36,771 nucleotides of DNA. Origin: Aureobasidium sp. EXF-3400. Lineage: Eukaryota > Ascomycota > Dothideomycetes > Dothideales > Saccotheciaceae. How positions within the stretch are numbered: the first letter of the stretch is position 1; every line of letters starts with the position of its first letter. This document shows, one piece after another, positions 18,311 through 28,781 of this stretch. The stretch covers positions 1 to 36,771 of the forward strand of contig SWBL01000425.1 of NCBI GenBank assembly GCA_024195585.1, written 5' to 3'. Below the pieces are notes generated by a model. It had not been told where the DNA came from. It saw only the letters and a list, made by a program, of their open reading frames with translations, and did no database searches. The translations under genes were made by a program, and so were the position numbers.

Positions 18311-18999
18311 ATGGATGACACCATACTGCAAGAGGACCTCGACCAGGCTTGGAGCTACAACAGTGATCTGATGAACACCATGATTAAATGGGCGTTGGAA
18401 CTGCAGCGTAGAGGCGCAGAATCTGACGAGGAAACAGCCGAGCGGTGCATAAGTCTCGGCGAGCGCATCGCTACTAGGCTCGAGCTAAGCATGGGAGCAA
18501 ACAAGAGAAGAGCAGAAACGTAAGCATTCCTGACAGCTATTTTCCGGCTGTCGATGCTGACAGACGAGAAGTGCAAAGAAGGAGGCAGACAAGTAAGCAT
18601 ATTCTAACGCCGCGTTCCGGCGGTCGATTCTGACGTGACGAAAGCGCAAAGAAGATGACTCACTACATAGCCGACAGGGCCATCAGAGACGCAGTATCCC
18701 GCCTAGGCACCCAACTGCGCTCACAAACCCCTCAAAACTCAGTGGTCGCCTTTGTGGTCGCGATGTCCTTCGAACACCCTCAAAGCAACGACAAACGGAG
18801 GGATCTCGAAGCCAGGATCAAAGCAAAGATGGGCCTGAGTATTCTCGACGCCAGCGATGAAAGCAAAGAGTTCGCGGAGAAGGTAGAAGTCTTCGAGGAG
18901 AAAGCTGGCGAGTTAGCCTTAGAGTTTGCAATCGAGGATGCGAAGAAGATGATCGACGAGAACATGAGAAAGCTGGCTATGGCCAGACGTACAATGTAA
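18311..18999 (+). CDS. Gene F: member of the A-F family with duplicated intron and 21-nt microexon
   Basis: Exons 18311-18519, 18572-18592 and 18645-18999 give 194 aa. Both introns are 52 nt and phase 2, with near-identical layout (GTAAGCAT ... TTCCGGC-GTCGAT-CTGAC ... AAG). The middle exon encodes only AKKEADN-type residues. Exon 1 is helical (DLMNTMIKWALELQRRGA; ERCISLGERIATRLEL). Exon 3 begins A-K-K-M and has 'HYIADRAIRDAVSRLGTQL', 'TPQNSVVAFVVAMSFEHP', 'RRDLEARIKAKMG' and 'KVEVFEEKAGELALEFAIEDAKKM', matching D and E block by block. Skipping the microexon keeps frame, so two isoforms differing by 7 residues are possible. Start at 18311 (AACATGG) is chosen because upstream in-frame sequence is leader-like. 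Function unknown. Confidence 0.8.
18520..18665 (+). repeat. Tandem 73-nt duplication of intron plus exon start in gene F
   Basis: Unit 1 is 18520-18592 and unit 2 is 18593-18665. Each consists of a 52-nt intron and the first 21 nt of the following exon. Shared words in register include GTAAGCAT, TTCCGGC, GTCGAT, CTGAC and GCAAAGAAG. Confidence 0.85.
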
Positions 19000-19990
19000 C
19001 GCCCGACGACAGACCTGCAACTTCGAAGTTTATTTCATCATACAAAACACCAAATAGAAAAACGGTAAATGTCCCTCCCGTATCTGTATCAACGACCTGT
19101 GCTCTCAGCGGCCGCAAACTTACAAAGGAGTTGCCTTTAAACGTTGATCTAGCGACGGGTGGAAGAAGAGCAAGGGTCTGTACAAAAGAGCCAGACCCGT
19201 AGTCTTTCCTGGTCCCACTGTTTAGCCTCATTGATCATGGAAGTGAACGACACACGAGGCAGTGGGTTGTGTCGCTGGTTGGAGAAGAGGGAAGGGATGG
19301 TAGACAAGGGAGAAAAAGAAATTGGGGTGAAGAGGGAATGAAGTGGAAGGGCAGGAGCGGATGGAGACATGAGAAAAGAATGCTTGGACGTTGAACGAGG
19401 AAGCTACGGTGCACTGGTAACAGAGAAACGCAAGAGCCACAAATACTAGCCTATACTTGTCAAGGACATCCCAGACGAGGCTGAAAATGAAAGAGTGACA
19501 AGATAGAGATACCGTAAACTGACGAAGGCGGGCACGTAGATTGTGCAGGTGTAGTGTGGCGCATATGGACAAACCCAAAAGACGAGAAACATAAGAATAC
19601 GAAAGGTGAGAGAAGCTGGTTGTGAGTTTTGGGAGGGAATATCATTTTCTTTTCGTTGACAAGCACAGTCGAAAGGGTATTTGCGTGGTCTTGTAATATG
19701 CTTTTTTGCGCGTATGTTGCAATCTCCTCCAGCCAGGGAATCTTTCTGTCGAAGGTGATGGTGCGCACGCAAACCAGCCGCCAGCTAGGACAACAGGCAG
19801 GCCAGCAAAGAAAACCCCAAACTCCGAGTCCCCATTGTCATGTAAAAAAGCCTTGGGTCCTCCGTGATGCCATGGTGTTTTTTGTTCATGTCCTTTTGTC
19901 GGCTCTTCATCAGCACTTGTTGTTGTATGCTTTCCTCAGAAGTCGCTCACCTCACACAAAAGCCCCCAGTTCCGTCTTTAAGCGAGACGC
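19000..19990. other. Intergenic, no gene seen
   Basis: About 990 bp between the 3' ends of gene F (+) and the eS21 gene (-). Contains their 3' UTRs. The many short open frames look random, with no recognisable motif. Confidence 0.55.
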
Positions 19991-20383
19991 TTATCGGCTG
20001 GCGCTCCAGACGTTCTTGAGGTAGCCGTCACGCTGAGCGAGGCGGTTGATGCAGTCGTCGGACTCGCCCATGGCGCGAACGAAGCCGCAGAGGGCGTAGG
20101 CCTGGGTCTCGCCAGTGAATCTGCCGTTCTCGTCGACCTTGGCGACGCTGATCTGAACAGAGCCGTGGTCCTTGGCCTTGATGATGCGGTTGGTGGCGCT
20201 GCACTTGCGGGGGACGTAACTGCACGTTCGAGATATGTCAGCCCTTGTCTGTCCTGTCTTCCTCTTGTGTGTGTGTCTCTTTCTGGGCGCTCGGGGGACG
20301 CGCTCTGCTCGGTGCGAGGGCGCAAATCAAGGGATCATGGGGGAATCGTACAGGTCGACAAGGTCTCCGCGTTCGTTCTCCAT
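19991..20383 (-). CDS. rps21: 40S ribosomal protein eS21
   Basis: Exons 20383-20352 and 20219-19991 (intron 132 nt, GTACGA...TGCAG, phase 2) give 86 aa, the normal family length of about 87. The short first exon encodes [10 protein letters not shown]. It splices to '[20 protein letters not shown]', '[18 protein letters not shown]', '[20 protein letters not shown]' and '[14 protein letters not shown]'. It is a small-subunit component involved in 40S maturation. An intron directly after the first dozen codons is usual for fungal ribosomal protein genes. The leader upstream is pyrimidine-rich. Confidence 0.97.
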
Positions 20384-20904
20384 GGTGACGGTGTTGTGAG
20401 GTGGGGGGTTGTCGAAAAGAAAATGGGACTGAAGACGACGACGTTCGGCGGTGCGAGAACGGGAGAAATTCGACTTCGTCAAAGCCCACGCAGCTGCCCC
20501 AAGCCCGCAGCCATTTCGACGCCAAGCCTACCTTTTCACCAACTTCCTGGCCTGTGCGTCGTCGCTCGCCCTGGAACATTGTTTTTCCGGCCCCGATTCT
20601 GCCGCTCAGAGCATCGAACATCGACCTCTCTCTCGAGCATCAAGTGAAGCATTTGTCTCCAGTCATTCCGATATTATTCTGTCCAGTATTGAAGTTACAC
20701 TTTTGTGAAAAGGCACATAGCGAAGCTTGTTTATATGTAAAAATGCTGTTGATTGAACGAACAAAATCATCGCTCTATGCACCTCGAACCATGCATGCTA
20801 TTAGGTCGTATATGAATAAAAGGAAACGCAAAAGTAGCATCAAATGCAAGCAGTATTGACAAGAAAAGAGCCTTAAAATCATGACATCCCAACCATTCTT
20901 TTGT
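20384..20904. other. Intergenic: eS21 promoter, 3' flank of the GH16 gene
   Basis: About 520 bp. Open frames here are short and unsupported. The pyrimidine-rich stretch near 20384-20420 (minus-strand view) is the eS21 leader. Confidence 0.5.
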
Positions 20905-22398
20905 TTACAGCATCATGGCAGCAGCAAAGAAGGCTACAAGCGCAACGAGGCTGCCTGCAACAACTCTGTTGCCGTCGTTGGTGCCACTGCCCGTCTCAAG
21001 TCCTTGCGAGAACGAGCTGGATCCTGATCCCGATCCCGATCCCGATCCCGACGAGGAGCCTGAGTTCGAAGAGCCCGATGAGCCAGACGAGCCCGAGGAT
21101 CCGCTGCTGCCAGATGACGAAGAGTCATCACCTTCACTGCCAGACTCGCGCGAACCACCACCAGAAACACCAGGAACGGTCTCAGGTTGGGCAGTAGCAG
21201 AAGATGAAGCAGAAGACTTGCTGCCGCTTTTAGTGGCAGTAGCAGTCGAACTGGAGCTAGCACCCTTGCTGGGGTTCTCACCAGTGGCAAGGAAAGAGGA
21301 CAAGATGGTGTTGTTATTACCAATAACGACAGTGTCGTTGGTGCCGTACTTGTTCTCGTACCAGTAAGCCTTGTTGCCTTGGTTGTTGTAACCGGCAGGA
21401 GGGTTGTAGCAGTCGACAGTCTGTTCGGACCGAATTAGTATTGTGCGTGCTGACAACGAAGGAAGTTCAAACTTACGACATCCTTGACCATAGCGTAGTA
21501 GTAGCCGTTCTGCATGTACTGACTGTTCCAGTCGATCTCACCACCAGCCCAATCGATGGTACCTTGAGCATTGCCAGCCTTGCCGGCAGGCCACAAACTG
21601 AACTGGACTCTTGAAGGAGTTTGGGGGTAGTGGTATTGGCCAGCAGTCTCATTGTAAGTCTCGTTGCGGTTCAGGGTACGAAGGACTTGGCCATCAACCT
21701 CCCAGCTGAGAGAGTCAGGTGTCCAATCGACGGTGTAAGTGTGCCATTGCGAGTCGGTGTTGGGTGCAGAAAGGTTCTTCTCGTTGCCGTCTACAACTGT
21801 ATTAGTCGTGATTCACGAATGCAGCAATCCAACATGGCTTACAGTCAGTAATTCCTTGGAAGTAGTAGTTGCTCTGAGCATTCTCAACGTCGGTACCAAT
21901 GAACTCAAAGTCGATTTCGTCCTTGACGTCACTCATCATGATGAAAGCAGTAACGACACCAGCGCCTCGACTGGTCTTCATGGTAGCGCTCATCTTGCCG
22001 TACCACACATAGCGTGTGCTACTCAAAAGAGTGCCGGATGAATCCTCAGTCATGGTGAGCAGCACAGCCTCGTTGTTGTACATCAGCGGGTTTCCAGAGA
22101 AGACCCAGTTGCCGGTGGATGGGTCTCCAAGATATTCCGTGTTCTCAATAAAGCCATTCATGTTGGTGAAATCGTAGTCGGAAGACTTGCAGACAGGTGC
22201 GGGCATGCAAGAGTCCATGCTGAACGAGTCCTTGGGGTAACATCCTCCCAGACAGTATGCGCCAACACCGCAGAATCCGTAAGACGAGCAGCATGGTGCG
22301 CTGGAAGGGCAGGGGTTGTTTGCGTCGCAACTGATCATGGCCTGAACGGCCGAGGCCGCTGCCAAAGTCACGGCGGCCACAGCGTGTATCGTCTTCAT
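20905..22398 (-). CDS. CRH-type (GH16) chitin-glucan crosslinking transglycosylase with CBM18, GPI-anchored
   Basis: Exons 22398-21843, 21790-21477 and 21420-20905 (introns 52 and 56 nt) give 461 aa. A signal peptide (residues 1-20, MKTIHAVAAVTLAAASAVQA) leads into a Cys-rich chitin-binding segment (CBM18-like, residues 24-64, 'SSYGFCGVGAYCLGGC'). The GH16 catalytic core follows, with 'DEIDFEFIG' at 160-168, where Glu161 and Glu165 are nucleophile and acid/base. 'QWHTYTVDWTPDSLSWEVDG' and 'RVQFSLWPAG' fit the core's later strands. After residue 330 comes a Ser/Gly-rich low-complexity stalk. A hydrophobic end (VVAGSLVALVAFFAAAMML) preceded by small residues fits a GPI-anchor signal. The family (Crh1/Utr2) links chitin to beta-glucan in the cell wall; the CBM18 makes it closest to Utr2. 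The gene is unlinked in function to its neighbours as far as I can see. Confidence 0.93.
21020..21050 (-). repeat. Hexanucleotide GATCCC repeat encoding Gly-Ser in the GH16 stalk
   Basis: About five GATCCC units, the first imperfect (GATCCT), encode alternating Gly-Ser. The repeat is in frame, so stalk length may vary. Confidence 0.8.
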
Positions 22399-23417
22399 TT
22401 TTTCTGTGTTTCCGCGTCACGGGTCTGCGTCACGTATGGGAATGGGTGTGATCGAGCAAGCGGTGTAGTCGGAGGCTGAGGCAGCGTCGTGGACAAGGCC
22501 GAAGGGGGAGGCGTCGTAATCACGCGGCCGCTAGGATCGTTGGTTCGTGTAGAGACGGGCCTGTGGCGACAACAAGCGAATGATGCTGTCGGGCAGTATA
22601 GTAAAATCCAGAAGTTGAACCGGGATTAAGGATAGGTAAAGAGAGCGATAGCGCAGGAAGGAAAAGAACAGAAATCGAGGTCGTGTTGCCTTATTGCTGG
22701 CGTCAGAGACAAAAATAAGTCAGAGTTCAGGGCCAATGCGAGATGCGGATGGCGGATGCGCCTGCCCGCACACCGCAGGGCCAAGCAAAGGGGCAAAGGC
22801 GTGTTTGCACGTCGATCATTTGTTCCATCATCATCCCGCTCGTATCAAACCGCCTGTTCCACTCCAGCCTCGCTCTTCGATTCATGCCATCGAGGTCACC
22901 AGACCAGATTCCTTACACGAACGTCTCCCCATTGAGAATCTGATGCACCCATTGTGTTTGTAAACCAGTTCATTCAAGCACACGCGACGTGCGATCTCCC
23001 TTGTTTAAAGTCGAGACTCCCATTTTGAGATCCTCTCCACATTTCTCGGCAAATCGTCTCCGCGAAGCTTCATAACCGTCACTAATTCCATAACAACCAT
23101 CTGATGCTGTTGACAACAGGCTGTGGTCACATGTTTGTTGGCCCAGGATTTTTATGAGAACCATGAACGTGATACCATCAAGAATCTACCTCGAAAAAAA
23201 CAATGTCTAAGACGATGAGAGAATAACCGAGAACCAATCAACGCATCCTATGAACCAGCAGCAATACAATGTGCAGTTGCCGGGAGCATCTCTATAATTC
23301 AACCTCATCCCACTCTTCACTTCCGGTGATGATACCCTCAGAAAACAATAAACACAGGAGACTAAGAAAGCGACGGCCTTCGCTCATTCGCGACAATCCG
23401 ATAATCGCGGCCACCTT
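22399..23417. other. Intergenic, no gene seen
   Basis: About 1 kb upstream of the GH16 gene and downstream of the 906-aa gene. It should hold the GH16 promoter and 5' UTR. A (+) open frame near 22694-22963 has no motif or coding bias that I can support. Confidence 0.5.
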
Positions 23418-26193
23418 TCAAACGTGTGCAGGCAAACAACCGTGACACCATGCGTCAGAGAAGCTTGGAAGATGTTCAGTAGCCTGGACGACTTCGAAGT
23501 TGCCACAGGGAACAGAGGGATAGTTTGCGTTTCTGGCCCATTCTCTGACACGACTGTTAGGTGAGCCTCCATTCTTCTTAGACCAGTCGCGGTCACCAAA
23601 CTTGTGGCCTTTCTTAGTAGGCTTGCCGTAGAGGTCGGTGTTGTACTCGTTGAAGTTGATTGGTGCATTCGGATTTCTTTCGGCGACTGGACCGTCTCCC
23701 TTGAACGAGATTTCCAGGCCATCGCCGCCACGCCAACCGTAGCGCCATCCGGGAGCGGCAGATTTGACGTCCCAACCTTTGCGATGATAGCCGTCATCTT
23801 GAAGGTTGGGCATGATTGGAAGAGGTGCCCTGCCGAATCTGACTCCATTTTGACCAGGGTTCATCCAGTCCCATTGTGGTTTGTAGAAAGTTATGCCTGT
23901 GTCTGCAACAGGTCCAAGCGAGGACAAAGATGGACTGGTTGTGAAGTTGGAGAACATGGCGGAGGAGAGCCCAGGAGATGAAGCAGAGCTGGATCTACGC
24001 TCTTTTCGCTCTCTGAGAATGGCTGTCTTGGCCTCAATTGGAAGGTCGTACCACTTATCCTCGGGTATCCAGCTTGAGTAGCCATCGACAGCCGAGGGGC
24101 ATTGAGTTGCGAGCTGTTGGGGAGCTTTCTGAGAAACTGCCATAGGAAGGATTGGTGGACAAATCGGGAGAAGTCCAGGTACAGCCGGTGGTGCGAGTGC
24201 AAGCGCAGGTCCGATCAGATTAGGAAGCACAGGTGGCAGACGAAGCCCAAATGAAGGCTCAGGTGCACTCAATGGCCCATATGCATCATTTGAAACAGGC
24301 GTAGGAACGAAGTGAGCAGCAGTGGCGCGCAGGCTGAATCTAGCAGGGCCAGACGTGGATCTCGTTTTCTTAGTCGAGGGGTCAGCCTTGACTGGACCGC
24401 ATCTCAGCACTGCGGGGTCTTTTTCCGGGGAGGAAGCGCAGGAGATGTGTTGCGAACGGCAGGCTGCTTGGAATTCATGCAACTTCTTTGCTTCACGTGC
24501 TTCGTCTATGGGGACAACAGGTCTTTCGATCTGGCTGTTGCCTTGTCGAACAGCGTGAGCTTCGGCGGTTTGTTTGATAGTGTCGAGCAACAGTGCCGAG
24601 GCGGGCTCCAGAGAAGTTTTCAGCGACGAGACAACAGTGTTGGATGGCTGTTGCGTCTTTATCTGCGTACTGTTCACCTCTAAGGCTTTGAGCATGATGT
24701 GCTTGTTCTTGGGATCACCGTCGACTGAAGCGGACTCTTTTGGCTGCAAGGCTCCAGAGTCGTTGCGTGGTCGTCCTGTTGAAGAAACACTCGATCGTCG
24801 CTGGCTGGAAGAGGAAGCACTAGACAGACGTCTCCTGATAGGCTCAAGTATTGACGCTCTATCAACAGGCTTGACAGTAGCCCTGTCAGCTCCGGCGGGC
24901 TCAACAGCCTGTACAATCATTTGGTCAGGAGTTGTAGGCTCAGAATCCGCAGCTGGACTACTTGACGGAACAGCAATGGGAATACGAGACGGGCTGCCTG
25001 GGCGAGGCAAGCTACTAGAAGGCTCTGGAATGTTGATTCTCAGACCGAGCTTTGCCTTCTTTGGTGGACGTACAGAGTTGCCAGAGAAAGTCTGCAAGAT
25101 GCTGGCTTGATCGAAGTCACACGCTCCGTCCAGACCGAAAAGTGTCGAGGTCGAAGGGTGTTTGCCATGCGCAGAAAGAACCTTACGGCGAGAAACGTCA
25201 AAGACCGCGGATGCAACAGATCTAGTGGGCGAGCTTTGTTCCGATGGAGAAATAGCCGCTCTGGACATTGTGTCGGCACGCACAGACTTGGACTTGCAAG
25301 GAGAAGGCGATCTAGTAGACTCGGATGTTACAACAGTGCGATGCTTGGAGGCCTTTGTGGGTGAGGCATAGCCTGGCGTTTTCGATGCTGTTGTCTTGGT
25401 CAAAGTGGGCTTGCTCGGCTTGGACTTGAGTGAGTTGGCCTGGGCTTGAGCAAGCTGGGCATGAGGGCCTTTGACGCGAGCGGTGCGCTGCAAAGACTTG
25501 TTTGGACTCGAGTGAGGTGCCATTGAGGCATCTTCAGACGTGGGATGTGCGGCCTGAGCATTATCGTCCGGTTGCATCCATGCCTTCGGGATAGACTTGC
25601 GTGCATGTCGTTCGGTGGCAAGGACGCGCGGTTTCTGGGAGCGAGTGCCACGACCTGAGCGATCAACGACACACCAATCGCCGTCTTCATCTTGGTTGGA
25701 GGAGATACGAGACACAGTTCGAGGCTCAACTGGATCCTGAGGCTCATGTTCATGTGTGACAACAAGTGGCTGTTGCGGAAGAGAGTTCTTAACCACCTTT
25801 GCATAAGATTGGGTCGGGGCATCGCTGCGAGAAACAATCGTGAGGGAGAGCGCAGGGAAGTTCTCAAGAAGCACGGGGTCAGAGGTCGATGGGCTGATAG
25901 AGGATGCTTGACTCGATGACTGATCGTTGTGTTCATGGAGTTGTTGAAGTCTCACAGCTGCCGAAGAGCTGGGGTCGCTAAGCTGGCGGACTCTGTCAAG
26001 CACTTGCTGCAGTTGAATCTCAATGGCTTTGTAGTAGGCAGGAGGTTTTCCACCGCTGATGATATCGTTGTAACGGCGTTCAGCCTCCTGTGCAAATTCC
26101 TGCTCGTGGTCGCTGGTGGTAGTCAGCAATTTTTGTATAGAGCAGCAAGGCAGTGACGGGCACAAACCTCATCTCGTGTGTATCGAGAGCCAT
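23418..26193 (-). CDS. Uncharacterised, largely disordered fungal protein, 906 aa
   Basis: Exons 26193-26168 (8 codons plus 2 nt) and 26112-23418 (intron 55 nt, GTTTGT...CACCAG, CTGAC branch, phase 2). The join gives MALDTHEM-S-DHEQEFAQEAERRYNDII, a short N-terminal helix. Residues about 75-680 are Ser/Pro/Thr/Lys-rich with many SP/TP sites (TPGYASPTKASKHR, SPSPCKSK, SSPTRS), as in a phosphoregulated or cytoskeletal/chromatin-associated protein; this is an inference from composition only. The C-terminal part is different: 'EDKWYDLPIEAKTAILRERKERR', 'PQWDWMNPGQNGVRFGR', 'GWRYGWRGGDGLEISF' and 'NEYNTDLYGK' are rich in Trp/Gly/Tyr and look like the conserved block. I do not recognise the family. 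Plus-strand frames across it are shadows. Confidence 0.75.
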
Positions 26194-26894
26194 GGCGCTG
26201 GAACATGTCAGATTCAGCATGTCAAAAGTGCGATTATATGAGAGAACAAACCTCAGTATGATGTGTATGATGCTGCTCGATGGATAGATAGAATGATCAA
26301 CTTGTCCTGTCAAAACAATGGATGGTTCTGTGATGCAGAAGCCGGGTTTGGCTGCGCACGACGACGCGGGCGTTGTGTTGGTGGGAAGCGCTTTGCCAGT
26401 CGCGACTTCTGTGTTGTGGTTTTGCTGGTGTTTGTCGAAGTGAGCTAGAGAGATAGCGCCTTCACAAAGCTTGACCAGAATGAATTCTTGGTGCTGGCAA
26501 TAACCGTAATAATGGTACTGATATTGGCACATGGCCTTGAGAACTCAACTTACAATGGCTGTAAGGTCGATGATGATGTATGTCTGTATTTAGCTCGCGT
26601 GGTGGGTGACCGCGTAGGAAGACAAACAGGCAAGCACAAACGCATCGTCAAGACTTCCTGACCTGCACATCAACACCGGGATATACCACTTCGGAATTCG
26701 GTCGCCATAGTGATTGACTGCCATGATGCACGCCGATTTGATTCACTGAAGCAAGTCGAGTGGGAAACCGACTACTTTTCCGCCTTCTGATTGAAGCCGT
26801 CACGAGACAGGTGCTTTCACAACCACACATGTGATAGCCGTACCCGAGCTTGTTGCAATACATGTTTGTCACAGTAGTATAGTGCTTACTTAAC
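26194..26894. other. Intergenic, no gene seen
   Basis: About 700 bp holding the promoter and 5' UTR of the 906-aa gene and the 3' flank of the NEJ1 gene. The minus-strand frame continuing through 26532 upstream of the called start is read-through, and the frame at 26648-26872 has no recognisable motif. Confidence 0.5.
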
Positions 26895-28504
26895 CTAGAA
26901 CCGCCTTTTCCTCTTCACGGTCGCTTTCGACTTTTCATTTTGCTTCAGCTCTTGCCTCTTCCTGTCAGCCCTATCTGCCGATGTTTCTTCTGGTGTTGGC
27001 TCTCTTTCCTCGCTAGCTTTGCGCTTTGCTCGAGTCTGTCGAACCTCAGTCATGTTCTCACGACTCTCACGAGCTGTGGACGTGAGTCCCAGATCAAGGT
27101 CAGTACTGTCCTGCTGATCTTCTTCAAGGATAGGCGGAGCCTGCGATGACCATCTGCTGAGTGATGGCTGCATTTGTGAGCTGCCACGCCCAATTCCTCC
27201 AAGTCTACGTTTGCGTGAAGGAGACGCCTGGCTTTGAGTCTGAGGAGGCAGCATCGAGGATGGAGTTGGTGACAGCATTGTTCTCGATCGCAAGCCATGG
27301 CCAGGTTCAATTTCCGTAGGCGGCTTTGGTGGTGAGGAAGCCGGCAGAGCTTGGGAGCTAGATCGGGCTCCTATTGCTCCAATGCGTCTTGTCTGTGTGT
27401 TTGAGCGTTTGCTTGGACTGTCAGGTACTGGTGTTTCTGTCTGGCCGAGACGAAAGTTGCGAAGAGCAGGAGGGAGAGGGGGAGACGACGTAACGCGACC
27501 ATCGTCTGTGCTATCGTCGTTAGCAGAAATGTGCCTTTGCGCGCGCCTGGACGAGCGGACTGGAGAGGATATATTAGCAGGCATTTGCCGCTGCAATTGC
27601 TCCGGTATTGTCTGTGTCTAGTCGTCGTCAGTCGAGTTCCTGACGAAGCTGATTCTCTTACTTGGAAGTCCAGATCATCATCTGTTTCGTCGTCATCCAA
27701 AACCGAAGGCATAGGTACACTGACCTCGATGCTTTCCTGTTGATTGGGCATATTCTGCCACCATGCATCAGAAGTGTTAGTTATACTGGGAGCCATATCA
27801 CCAGGCACGTCGCGAAGAACAGCATAGAGTGTTTCGGTAGAGGGTATATCTCCGCTGTGTTGCAGCTCAGAGCCGGGTTGGAAAGGAGCGAGGCCTGGGA
27901 CACGACTGGCAACATGGTTTCTTTTCAAGGACTTCTGAGAGTTTCTGCCGGCCGATACTCCTGGAAAAACAGATCCAAGGTCGGTGTTTGTGGCTTCCAT
28001 CTTGTCAAGCAATCTTGACATAGCATGGTCCTTGTCCTTGAGTTGGCCAAGCAGAAAACTGAGCTGCTGCTGCTGTTGATGAGCAAGCAAGAGAAGAGGT
28101 GAGATGACTTCAGAAACTACTTCAATAGACGTGGCTCTGGCGAGCACCATGTTCCATTCGAATGGAGGCAAAGGAGGTGGTAAGGGGGCTCTCAGTGCAA
28201 GTCTCAGATGGTCAGGAGGCTGCAGAGCAAGGTGAACAGTAGTGCCATCTTTGTGACGTAGAATATCGCGAATCTGTTCGAGCAATATCCGCAACTGACC
28301 TCCATCATCGCCAGGATTGATACTGCAATTCTGCATCTCAGCATTGCGTATGACATCGACATTGGCCAAGGTCTCAATCCATATATGCGCAAGGTCGGTG
28401 ATAGATACAGTGTAGCCAGCGGCGCCAACAACATACTTGACGAGGAGCTTGGGCAGGCCCTCAAGGTTGAGATTGAGGAGCTCCCAGCGCCCTTCGGTAC
28501 CCAT
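26895..28504 (-). CDS. nej1: XLF/Nej1, non-homologous end-joining factor
   Basis: Exons 28504-27662 and 27617-26895 (intron 44 nt, GTAAGA...ACTAG, phase 0) give 521 aa. The N-terminal XLF head shows 'WELLNLNLEGLPKLLVKY', 'GYTVSITDLAHIWIETL' and, after the head, a coiled-coil stalk with a Gln run (HQQQQQLSFLLGQLKDKDHAM). The factor bridges DNA ends with Lif1/XRCC4 and ligase IV in the nucleus. The long C-terminus is disordered and basic. It has two copies of an RR-[IL]-G-x-IG motif at residues 358-364 and 418-424, and ends in KRKRRF, which fits the basic-aromatic Ku-binding motif at XLF C-termini. It is longer than yeast Nej1 (342 aa) because of the tail. Divergent from cactin with a 277-bp shared promoter region. 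Confidence 0.9.
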
Positions 28505-28781
28505 GTTGGAGTCGCTGGATCATGTCGTAGGAAGACTCAAGAAACAGAATGCTCCTTGTACTCGGAGTACGGGTCGAGTGAAAGCGGTGTGGCTGGGAAA
28601 ACAGAGGGCTGGCAGAAAGGGCAGCTTCACTGTTCTTGGCGCGCGTCAGAGGGAAGTCGCGTTGCGCGAGATGCGACAAGAATAGAACGAGACTTGTTTG
28701 CTCTCGAATAGACTATTCATCCGGTTTCGAGGAACACACCACTTCACTAACGAGGGTTTTGTGCAAAGACTCACAACGACA
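28505..28781. promoter_or_regulatory. Divergent promoter region, nej1 / cactin
   Basis: 277 bp between the two start codons. No individual site is claimed; the arrangement implies shared or overlapping promoters. Confidence 0.5.

Noticed and set aside
20915..21367. Plus-strand acidic, Pro-rich open frame (150 codons)
   Set aside because: Antisense shadow of the Ser/Gly-rich stalk of the GH16 gene; the DPDPDP run is the reverse of the Gly-Ser hexanucleotide repeat.
24574..25110. Plus-strand 178-codon open frame
   Set aside because: Antisense to the 906-aa protein; Leu/Ser-rich composition follows from the opposite strand's coding bias.
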